From: Rhyzopertha dominica
Taxonomy: Eukaryota; Arthropoda; Insecta; Coleoptera; Bostrichidae
DNA length: 64,000 nt
Reading direction: 5' to 3'
Assembly (NCBI GenBank): GCA_025024175.1
Contig: QCXZ01000053.1
Span: forward strand, 9,920,001 to 9,984,000
The first letter of the stretch is position 1, and every line of letters begins with the position of its first letter. Of the stretch, positions 35,601-47,200 are shown in pieces. Under the pieces are notes generated by a model. It saw only the letters and a list, made by a program, of their open reading frames with translations. It did no database searches and had not been told where the DNA came from. The position numbers were made by a program, and so were the translations under genes.

Positions 35601-38075
35601 CGTTCATAGTTTTATGCCATTGTACCATTGCTTACATATTAACATGCAGATGAGATTGCTTAGTGATTACATAAAACAGTTCGAAAGACATACAGAACAA
35701 AAGGAATATGATAAACTTCTCAAGCAAGTATTGAGCCTCGTGATCAAGCAACATATACGTCTTGTGAAGTAAGTATTCCAAGAGAATGGGCCTGTTGCCC
35801 CCATTTTTTTTTATTGCAGAATATGAATATACATGAACAAATATAGACTCCTGTTGTTATTTTTTGCAAAGTGCTTAGTTAATACTTAAAAAAAGATTGT
35901 TTATGTTTAAAGTTTGAATCTCTGACGTGGCCTCTTATTTATGCACGCGTATCATACGCTATTAAGAGTATTATAGTTACTTAGAATAAAGAAATGTTGT
36001 TTTTAAAAGTGTTCGTTTATTTTGATATGGGTAGAAAAGGTATACCTAGTAATTTAAACGGCAGGTAAATATCTAGCTAATAAAAAAGTAGGCGCATCAT
36101 AATCATCATTTTACACACGCTGCAGCGTGCGATAATTGTTGATTATGATGCATGCGTAATAAAAAAGATTATAGATCATTGATGAATTTTAAAATATTGG
36201 ATAAGATGGAAGGTAAAGAAATAGAAGGAAAAAATTTCTTCTTATAAACCATGTCTAAGAGTTTCAAACTGAAACAGTTCCCTTCCCAAAGGAATATAAT
36301 GTATAAATTTTACAAAAAAAAAATTAATTATTAAGTTCAATATGGTACGACGCTGACCGGTAATACACATAGATAGTACCTAGTATGTGGTAAAAAAATT
36401 AAGAACAGTTGATCTAAACTATACAATTCAACAAAAAAATGAAATACGTTTTGCCTTGTTATTTTAAATTTTCAGGTATGGAAAACTATTTCAAGAAGGC
36501 ATAGGAGGTATGCTGATTCTGCTATCATTTAATTCATTTATGGTATTCGCCTGGTTTTTCGTTTACATTATCTATTGGGTAAGAAGGAAATATGATGTTA
36601 AATAGACTATGGCTGAAATTTGGAAATAATTCTTTATTCCATCGTTGTAGGAGGCCAACCTGTTCGTAGCCAGTGCTCTGATAAATTTTCTTGTGTTACT
36701 ATCAACATACTCATTCTCTGGACAGATGTTCTATAATGCAGTAAGTAAAACTATAACTAATGGGGGAGTAGTGTAATAGAATGTTTGATGTAAAATTTAT
36801 GGGATCTTTTTTTAATTTCGAGCCATGTTTAAAATTGTTAGGAAAAAAGTATTAAAGTTTTGTTAAAAACATGATAAGCTAGAAACACTATAACGATAGC
36901 TAGCTTAACAACATAACTTCAGTATAAAACAAATAAAACTGCAAACTGCAAGGTTATAACCTAAACAACTGACAATCCATTTCAGTTACATGTCTTTCTC
37001 CAAGTCTACTAAGTTTCACAAAACAGTGTTTATCTAAGCATTTTGTCTAAAAATTACGAGACAAAAGACAATGAAGTTTTGTACTTGTACTTGACACCCT
37101 GTATTTTTAAATGAAAGGTTTTTCAGAAATTGACCAATAACGAAATCGTCACATTTTGGCCTCAAGAATCTAGGGTTAACGGGATAACCTACTAATTTGC
37201 AACACACGGTATATCATCTGTTGATTTGGAGAGTACTTACATACAAACTCTTCATCCTAGAGATGATGAATGAAGGAAAACACTCTGAAGAGTTCTTCTA
37301 TATAAAATCCAGAATTTCTTGATAATTTCATACAAATAAGTGATTCATCAAAATTCACATCATCTTTGGCACCTTGTTTATTAGCTTCACTCAGCCATAA
37401 ATTACACCTATTCCAATAAAGTAGCACATTATGTTCTCATTCCATATGCTGTAACAGATTTTCTGACATACTGAAGTCATCATATGTTCTAGAATTTCAT
37501 GTCATCAGTAATACCTTGTCGTTTCGTTGAACTTCTCGTTTTATGTTCTTGTCACTCCACTCTATTTAATCTACATGTTTTATAATAAATGTATTAATCA
37601 AAATGTTTTACATTAGTAGGCAAACCATGTTGATACCAAGAATTTTTTTTAATATGTCTTGTTTAATTGCTAAAAACATCTCTTAAAATAAAAAAAACAG
37701 ATTTTCATTCTTTTAGTACATGGATTTCAACAATACCCTTCTTTATTACTGTCGTTGGTACACTTGGGAAAAATCTGATAAGATGACATACCTGCTATTC
37801 TTAATATTCTGCGGAAAGGAAAACAAAATACAGATATATGCCAACATTTACCTTGATTTTCCGGGATGCCTATGGGTAAGTATACATACAAAAATGGTTA
37901 GAATCATGTATTAACAGCCTTTCTAATTTCAAAAATTTGAATAAAATCTAATAGATTTAGTTACTCTGTCTGGTTGTGAAATTGAGCATCGAACAATAAA
38001 ATACTAATTATTTTTCAGTTTTACAGAAACATATATGCAATTCTTACGCTTATAAGGAGTGTTGGAATCTTCTGA
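32631..38075 (+). CDS. Insect odorant receptor (7TM, complete, 7 exons)
   Basis: Exons: 32631-32655, 32705-32896, 35249-35768, 36476-36578, 36651-36740, 37717-37875, 38019-38075. This is 1,146 nt, or 381 residues, normal for insect ORs, and all phases agree. Exon 1 (MFEPKALQ) uses a GC donor (GCAAGT); exons 1 and 2 are less certain. Hydrophobic segments: TM1 WIIFWLRTIAVAFSIVH, TM2 ITVNVIIVTKLFQYLLTLIAL, TM3 KALLIFYTINTIVIAIGF, TM4 WTTIYTIGVYTFVYVHSF, TM5 GGMLILLSFNSFMVFAWFF, TM6 LFVASALINFLVLLSTYSF, then the conserved OR C-terminus (MFYNA, NNTLLYYCRWYTW, YAILTLIRSVGIF). It acts as a ligand-binding subunit with the Orco coreceptor in sensory neuron dendrites; the ligand cannot be told. A long-TIR mariner relic sits in intron 2. 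Confidence 0.88.
33002..34803 (+). mobile_element. Long-TIR mariner-like element, copy 2 (1802 bp, broken transposase)
   Basis: The termini CAGGGTCGCTACAAAGTATG and its inverse are flanked by TA. The inverted ends are unusually long: similarity runs about 330-360 bp inward on each side, up to the region of the start codon. The transposase starts at 33408 (MPQLTEHDRIENLM), shifts frame within 20 codons, and is missing its second HTH near 33655. It is then open as FSDEATFCLNVNRHNCRYW, FQHDGAPPHFAVNVHGYL, a further shift near 34090, and PLDFFLRGYLKNCI to about 34428. It lies in intron 2 of the odorant receptor gene. Confidence 0.85.
34881..34905. repeat. (AAT)n microsatellite
   Basis: Eight perfect AAT units in intron 2 of the odorant receptor gene. 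Confidence 0.9.
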
Positions 38076-41000
38076 GCTTTATTTTGGGAACACGGCATAA
38101 GATGAACAAGAACACAAGAAATGTAATCTCTAGCACAAAACTAAATGATGTTACTGCTCACTCACCTGGCTAATAAAAATAATCACAGCAAACTCAACAT
38201 TTTTCTTCCAAGTCCCTTTTGTAACTAGGTTGCATTCTAAAAAGGATAGACTAATTTCACATTCTCCATGCATTAAAATGAGTAATTGTGGGTTTAAAAA
38301 TTATTGTATCAACACGTTTAATTACTTTCTATATAAATGATCACAACACTACAGTCTAAAATAAAAGATATTTCTTATGAGAATTAAGTGCAAAATTTAG
38401 TAACATTTGCAAACCTTACTAGTGCTGCATTTTTCGAATTCCTGTTGTGCTGTTTTTGTTTGACGTCAACATACCTTCCACACAGACAAAATACGAATGC
38501 TGTTCACGAATTATTGCTTTTACTTGATTTGTATGTAAAAATAATTGCTAGTTTTTGGATAGCATTACATTTGCATATGTGGAAATGAAAATGAATAACT
38601 TAAAATTTCTAGTTTCAGATGTAAAATCATTATTGTTAAGTAGTGTATCTGCAAGTTTATGTGCTTTTTGGACTCGAGATTGAATCATTCATGAATTCAT
38701 TATACTGTAGTACTACCTTGTAAATATATTCTGAATAACCATTAACAAAAAACAAACAAATAATTTTTTTTAAATTTACATCATCACTGTTTAATAAAAT
38801 GTAATCAGTTTTTTATGAAAACATAATTTTTCAATTATTTTAGTTTTTTACAAAGAAAAATGAGGTATACATGGTGAGTCATTACTGCGAAATCAGTCCA
38901 TAGTGCCTCTAATACCTATAAAATAGAAGTTTGGGATACAGTAAATCAAAGCTTATGAAAACAGACATATTTTAAAAATATATTTACAGGATGTTTCATA
39001 TTTTCGTGGCAGGACAAACTTAATTCTTTTAAACAGGATTGTGTACTTNTTGGGACATTACAGTAAGCACATATTTAAGTTTGTAAAATTTTATCACAAT
39101 GTTGCCAGTCTATTTAACTTTCTATGAAAAACTACAGTATTATACCCCNCTATTTAAAATNGCATTTCCAGTNATTATTAACTGTAAGGCAATCAAACCT
39201 TGCAAACTATTTTTTGGTAAAACTATATTTTTACTTCTATTTATGCTAACTTTCACATCCACAATACATGTTTGAAACTTTACGAATGTGCATAACTTTC
39301 TTATTTTAAATCAAACACACCTTTTATATTTTATTGGGATTGCATGTTTCCAAAGTACCATTCTTTTTTTGTTAAGTACATGATATATTTGTTTTTTGTG
39401 CAANATTTCCACTATGTATGTAACTTTATTTTCTAATTTTGAATTACTTCAAAAAATATTTTTAGCTTTACTACAAAAAAAATATGAAGAACACTAAGTA
39501 TAATTTTCAATGTAAAACATCATATAAAACATCTATTCTTGATTCTTGGCAGCAAAAGAACTGACTCAGCAAAGTGCTCAAGCTTCGAGAGTATGTGTAT
39601 CTACTCCAATAGCACTCCAAGTAAACGTTAATGCAGTGTTTGAACAGTTTTTTGAAGCTGAATGATAAAGATACCCCTTGCATACCTCATGTTTCCATTT
39701 TCATTTTCCTTACACTAAAACAGGAGGCGAAAATGTGTGTGATTGTTTTATCAACTGTATATTTCTTGTGGAGTTTAGTTAAATATATTATTTAGTGTAC
39801 AACTCACCACAGAAAATTTTTAAAGAGAGACATTTCTTCAAACTGGACGAAATATGTCGCAAATTGTACAAGAATCTTTGAAAACAAAATACATAATTCT
39901 TGTAATATCGGAAATACATAATTTTGAATAAGCTTGTGTATATTTTTTATAGTATGTTAGAAGAACAACACTGCAGTAAAATTTAAAAAAATGTACTTAG
40001 GTGGCACATTTGACTCGATGTATAACAAAATGTACAAATGTGTAACTGCACAAAGCTTAACTGCAATTGAATTAAGTGTAATTTATTTTTCCCAAAATCA
40101 GCAAGTGTAAATACACGACAAATTGATAAAAGAACCCTAACTTCTTTTCGTTGTCTTAGTTTTTGGTTAATTTTTGGAAAACAATAAAAATTCTGCATGT
40201 TCTAGCAATAAATGAAATGAATGATAACAAATATAAAAATTCATAAATTTGTTGCAGCATTCATAAAAACTTGTTTATACTTAGTTATTATTCAGTACTG
40301 ATAGGATGATGGTTTAATAAAATTTCATTTTATGTTTCAAAAAAAATGTAGAATACTTAGGTGATGAAATGAAGAAGAAATTCATATTTCACATAATTTC
40401 TGGATATGAAATATTGCACATCTTAAAAAGCAATTATAAATAGCAAAAGAGGAAAAAACAAACATGTGTCTAATTTTAGATAAAAATTATGATTGTTAAA
40501 AAAAAGAAGACTGTTCGAAGATTTGGGAATTAGGGAATTAATGATTAAAAAAACTCCATCTCATACTGAAAGTCTTATTATCACACAGCATCATCCTAAA
40601 TGTTAATAACATAAGTAAAAAAAATGTACATTCCAGTTTAACTAAAATAAATACCTCAACACGTTAAAACATTAAGAAATAAAATTGTGTACATGTTAAA
40701 ATTACTCGTTAAAAAAACAAGATCTTGACGTGGGTTAAAACAATTGTAAAATGTGATGTCGCTGTATAGGTATAACAACAGGAAATCGCTTCCTACGCTA
40801 AATAACTAACCTACGGCCCAAACATTGGGCGTCAAATTGCAACAATGCCATCTACTGGCAACATCAACTCACCGATCTCTAACATTTGAATGTCCTCGAA
40901 AGAGACCGCCGTTTAATGAGTGTAATCGTAACAACATCAAAAATTAAAAGATCCGAAAGAATTTAGCAAAACATAAATTGCAGTAACTCTCATTTTAAAA

Positions 41001-41243
41001 AAGAAAATTTAAAAACTTCATTAAAGCTGATCGAATTAAAATTTTTAAAAATTTGTACTCACTCGACTGGATCGCTTTGTTATTCTATTAAAAAAACACT
41101 AGCCTCTTCTGTACTTCCTTGCACAATGGAGCCCTTTCCTTCACGAAAAGCCCAAAAAGAAAACCAAAAAAGATATCACTCCGATTTCGTAACAGAAAAA
41201 TAAATACATCCGTTTCACACGACTAACAAACACAACACGAGTC
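38076..41243. other. Intergenic, AT-rich, no gene recognised
   Basis: Lies between the convergent 3' ends of the odorant receptor and licorne genes. Several short ORFs (for example plus 38388-38588) lack family features. Ns at about 39049-39405 indicate low assembly quality. Possible polyadenylation signals for the receptor (AATAAA-like, near 38170) are not distinctive in such AT-rich sequence. Confidence 0.4.
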
Positions 41244-44200
41244 TCATACATTTTCTGGAAGACTGAGTATCTCCTCAACGAAGGATGCAACATCGGTGTC
41301 CTTCTCCTTGTGGGTGACACAGAATGGGTGCCGCAGGAGCTGTTCGTAGTTGTACCTGTCCTGGCACTTCTTTTGAAGACACCTGGAAAAGAAAACAGAC
41401 AACTCATAAGAACTTGAGAAGAAAAGTTAGTTCAGATACGGTACAACTTCTACAGTTCAGACCATGGAAGTTAGAGGGAGACTGTACAAAGCCTTAAAAT
41501 TGTGACCCACTTTTCGTCCACGAATAGACAGTACACAGTTTTGACGCAGGCGGTGTAAGTGCTGTAGTTCCAGTTTTATATAGGTACAGGATGTTCAGAA
41601 ATGATGAGTAAAAAATGAAGGTCATCCTACTCGAAAAATTAATGCCACAAGTTTCTATACCATTTCTGTCAAAACTCAAAAGTAACGAAGATACAGAGTA
41701 TCAAAATTACTTTTTTTAATTTAATTTTCTGCAAATAACTTTTCTGCCTGTGTATCGATGATCTTCAAATTTGGTACACGTATTTCCTATATAATGGGGT
41801 CGTCCCACATTTTTTTTATTTTACATTTAAAATGTACATAAAAATTGAAGCACAAAGACATTTTTTTGCGATTTTTTCCGATTCTTGTTTACCGAGAAAA
41901 AAAAGTGAAAGTATGTATTTTCAATATCCGTTTCAAATACCTCGATATTCCACCATGGAGATGACGTATTTTACGTCAAGGTGACGAAAGCGAGAAACAC
42001 CAATAATAGCCAGTGCTCTAGCGGCATTGCAAGTAATATTTGTTTACATTTTTTTTTTAGTTGCGTCGCGTTGGAGCAAGATGTTGAAGTATTTGGGTAA
42101 TCTGTTGTTTTTTTTAATGTAAGAATGCCTTACGTTAAGAAGTGTTTTGATAGACAGTTACAGGTTATTCCCATGTTTATATTATATTGACTTTAACGGT
42201 TATACCTTTGCCCCTCTTTCTCACTCTCATCTCTAGCTATTTATAAAACTGACAACAGTGAACACCTTGTTACCTAGGGAGCTGGAACAGTGCGCATGAC
42301 GGAAATGAGGAACCTTTTGCGTAGTTGTTGGCGGATTTAAGAAAATGTTTGAAATGGTAATTTTTTTACCGCCCTTTGTTACGAGTTGAATTAATCTAAA
42401 AGCAAAATAGATGCGTAGCACTAGTATTCATGACGTAAGCAATAAAAGGCAAAGGTTAAAACAATCAAATTTTAATGTGCGGGACGACCCTATTGTGCAT
42501 TTCTTGTCCAAGTTTAAAGCAAATCCTTCAATGCCAAAGGACTTAAACTGCCCTTGAATTTTAAATTATCACCTAGAACTTTTTTATTTGAGATTACTTA
42601 TAAATTTTAACATCACAGCAATTAGAATCATTAAACATTTTTTAAAAAAGGTTCTCTTGTTACATTACAACAGAATAAGCCATTTTCGAGAAAAACCCAT
42701 TTAAAAATTTTACCCAGCTTTTAGTATATACAGGGTCTTACAAAGTTCTGTTTGAGTGAATTTTCTGAAATTGTGCATGGGCCTATGGGTAATTAAAATG
42801 CATTTTCTGAAATTTTTTCGACTCTATGTCAGCTCTCTTATCTGAGATATGGGCGCAAGTTGCATGCTTTCAACTAGGAAGGGGGGTCAAAAGGCACATA
42901 ACTGAAAAACGTATTTTTTCCTGAATTCACAAATGTATCACATTTGTATAATTTATGAGCTGAGAAAAGTGCAAATACAATAATTGAACCTGACAAAGAA
43001 CGAAAAGAATGAAGAAAAAAATTCAAGGTGAGGTTTTAGTTATTCTATACAGTTTATTTATATGGACTCAGAAAAGCAACATATACAGAATGTTCTGTTT
43101 TAAATCAATATGCACTAAGCAATGCAGCAAAACTAGAACATTGTAAAATCGAAAATAATCGTATAATGTTGTCAATTTCATTATACAATGATTTGAGAAA
43201 TTTTTCCATGTGTTCAACAACATACCTAGAAATAAAATCCTCATAGTCCATTGTGAATTCACCGGCTGGTAACCTGGGTGGATCGTCAGTAACTACTTGT
43301 TTTAACTGCTCGAAAGGACTGCCCCACTGTTTATAAGGGTAACGGCCAGTCGATAACTCGATCAGTGAAATACCGAGACTCCAAACATCAGAACGAATGT
43401 CGTATTGTGACGGATTGCCGGTTGGATCTATTCTTTCTGGCTGAAAATCGAAAATAAAAAGATATAGAAAAAATATAAAATATTCAGTGGCAAAATCAAG
43501 TGAAGTATTACAAATTACTATTATCAGTGAAAAACTATGAAGAAATAACTATGAAAAAAATTGGGTATTTCAGTGAAGTAAAAATTATAAACACAACACA
43601 TAAAAGATATGTTTGCAGATGATTTAGCTCAGCTGTAACTATACTGTCAGTGGTCAGCTGTACACGGTGTTGCTACTTACTCCAATTGTTGTTTATTCCT
43701 CTCTTTTTAACACGGTACAACCAGATTATTCACTTATGACGTCACAGCTGTATTCTTTCATTTTTATTAAGAGGGGCGTTTACCTAGAGCGAAGCGGGTC
43801 ATTTTAAGCACCTACCGTTTTACATTTTACCGAGTTATTCTAAACTTTTTCGAATTGAAATTTTGACATGGCAATGACAAAAGATTTTTTATTTTTTATT
43901 TTATTTTGCTTAAAGCATGCATATATTTGGCGAGCTATTTCTCGAAAACTAAGGCACATAAACGAAAAATTCGAACTCCACTTTGTAGCTACATATTTCT
44001 TTGTAGACTACCAAAAACATGAGCACGATAAATGAGTAAAAACATTCAAAAAATCTAAAACCGCAAACCTTTCACACGAGAGCGGAATGCGAATGCCCAT
44101 CCCCACCAGGTCCGTCGCGTGGTATCCAGAGAACAGTGAGGCTAAGATACAAACCTGTCGGGAATGATCGAGCGGTATACGATCTATTCCGATATGACTG

Positions 44201-47200
44201 GATTTCTAAGATTGTATATCTAAATACATGTAACAAGTTTAATCTTAAAAGCTCTTTCACATTAATTTACTGTCTGCCGAAGCAATGGCGAGGTGGAATG
44301 AAAATTATTATAAAAGTTCCTCCAGAAATCATAGTCAACATGCAGTTAGAATGAAATGTTATATAGGTCATATTTACAGAAATAAATGGGTTATTCCATA
44401 TTTTGAATAACCTGGTATAATATCATAGTAAGTTACTAATATCATGCTTACTATTTTATTCACACACTACAGTCAGCAATTTTCTGAATATTAGTTTAGC
44501 CCGTCTGTTGCTCGTACGATCTTTGCGTAATTTCAACCTATCAGCTACCTTCTTACGTCCCATGTCCCGCTGGTAGTACGGGTTGCATAGTTTACATTTC
44601 TGCCCGATCGCTCTAAGTAAATGCCCCTCTTAATTAATATCTCAAGTTATATGCAATATTGAAAGAAATAAAAAACAGGTCAAACTTATTGCATTTGGAT
44701 CATTGGAATTGTATAATAAAAAAAAACTCTTGAAATACCCAATTATTAACATGCTAAGGGTTTGCTAAACTTTCAAAATTATTTTATCAAAATAATAAAA
44801 AATTTCTTATTTAAACCGCCATTTTATGACTTTAAATAAAAGTTAACTATTCTAGACTGTTAAATTGAATACTCTGTATACAGGGTATTCTATTAGTACA
44901 TATTTCTTCTGTATCTGCGAAAGTATTAAAGATACGAAGAAAATTTATAAAGCAAAGTGAACATAAAGTTTTGTACACATATTATATAGGGTAAGATAAT
45001 ATTTTGTCAGATAGATCGCTGTCTCTTGAAAACACTGACAAAAAGTTAATAGTCTGACGTTTTGTTTTGTTTGAACTTGTGTCAGGCAAATTTTGAGGTT
45101 CTTCCTCTTTGACAAAGATTACAGGTGTAATCGAAACGTCAGACTATTAACTTTTTGTCAGTGTTTTCAAGAGACAGCGATCTATCCGACAAAATATTAT
45201 CTTATATTTATGGACGCTGAAAGCATACACCCTCGTATTATATAGGGTGGTACATTATAGCGCTGTAGGCACTAACTTTCTTATTTTAAATAGAACACCC
45301 TGTATATTACTGCATTTTTGGATTCTGCACTGAATTTTAATGTAACTTTGTGTAAGGTTTATCATAGCTAGATATTACCATTTTTGAAATAATAACACAT
45401 GTTTGAAAAGGTTCACAGAAAGAAAGAAATTTTTAAATAAGATATTTGGCAAATGTAATTTTAACTAATTCAATATTAATGTCTGTCTGTCTGTCTTTAT
45501 AGCAGGACACTAGTTTTTATTGTGTTACTTATACAATGTGTTCACTAATTGAGGCTGGACAATACAATTTTTAAATAACAATAGCTCATTTCTACACCCC
45601 ATTTTGCATTTCACAAGTAAATGCGTAATAAAATTCTGTCTCTAAAAATATGGGGTTGTCCTATGTCTAAGTTGCCAGATTTGAGTTATTCTTAAAAGAA
45701 TTAAAATTTTTGTTATCACTGAAAACGTCTTCTAGTAGCAAATTTGCTGGACTTGTCTAAGTTTCTGCACATGCAAAATATTTAAAGATGAATTTTAGTA
45801 CGGAAGAACTTACGGATATGTCTTTCTTGCTTGGAACATTTTTTATCAAAAAAATCTTTATTTCTGTAAACCCCTAAAAAGTCATTTTTAGAAAAGTGTT
45901 ATTATTTCAAAAACGGTGATATCCAGCTATGGTAAATTTTATGTTGTACAGAATTCGAAACCAATTCACTTTGCTTTATAATTTTTTTCATATCTTTAAT
46001 ACTTTCGGAGATACCAAAGAAATGTGCACTAATGAAACATCCTGTAAATACCCTTTGACTAAATTGAACCCCATTTTTGAAAAAATAAAATATTTAAAAA
46101 AGAAAACTATTGCATTTAGCATGCAACTTTTCAATTTAATTATGTAAGGTGTAAAACATATGCCCGATTGTGAAAACACAAAATACACTCACCGCCATAT
46201 ATGGTTTGCATCCAGCGTCGATAGTTTTCGCTACAGAGTCCACCAAATAACCGCTAATACCGAAATCACACATTTTGACCTCTCCCTTTTTGTTTATCAG
46301 GATGTTCGAAGGTTTCACGTCTCTGTGAATAACCTTCAAGTTTGTGTGGAGGTAATGCAATGCACTAACCACTGCCAATGCTATTTTGCCTATGATATCT
46401 TCTGGGATTCGCCGTCCGTGCTTGTAAACTTTGGCGTAGAATTTGTCTAAGCTGGTATCCATCACCTAAAATGATACAAGAGGCAAAACATAACATTTCT
46501 TAAATAAAATTTTGCTTGTGTAGTTTTAAATAGATTGTATGACATAAAAATATGGATAATTTCAGTTGCTTCTTATTTCACTTTCGAGCCTTTTTCAACT
46601 GCAACATTTGATTTTTTATCCATCTTGTTTACAGGGTCTATTATTAAATAGGAAACAAAAGCTAAACATATTTTTGGTAGATAATCTCGTGGAGTTGGGA
46701 AATAAAATTACCGCAGATCTCAATGTTTATCCGTTGTCTGCAACCGCTCCCATCTTCATGTGATAGACAATGATGACATGTGTGAGGTTTGCTCAGCCAA
46801 TCTAAAAATTAAATGAAATTTTATGCTGAATGAAGCTAACAGCAATTATTGTTTATTATTTGCTTCCCATCTCCGCAATATAATCTACAAACGTTAACTG
46901 ATTAGGAAAAGCAAAATCAAAAACAAGCTAAATAACTGTAAGAAAATCAGGTTTTGTAGTCAGATAAATCAAATCATTCCAAAAAGATATTGAAAATATT
47001 CAATAATAACTGAATGAAAGCCGTTATCAGTAGATACCGTTAACAGAACCTAATACAGCTAGTGGAAATCAATAACTAGCAAGATTTATGATATTATACA
47101 TTAAAGTAACATTAGAAATAATAAAACCGCTGCAAATTGAATCAATACTTCCACATCCAATTGTCAAAATGACATTTACGTTTTTATTTCTTATACTGTA

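Noticed and set aside
36091..36148. Palindrome GCATCATAATCA ... TGATTATGATGC in the odorant receptor intron
   Set aside because: It is a short imperfect hairpin with no terminal duplication; could be chance in AT-rich sequence.
38388..38588. 66-codon ORF with hydrophobic ends, considered as a second receptor exon
   Set aside because: It has no odorant receptor C-terminal or TM pattern, and lies after the natural stop of the receptor gene.
44072..44354. ORFs on both strands in the TTAA elements
   Set aside because: They are short, different between copies, and without transposase motifs.
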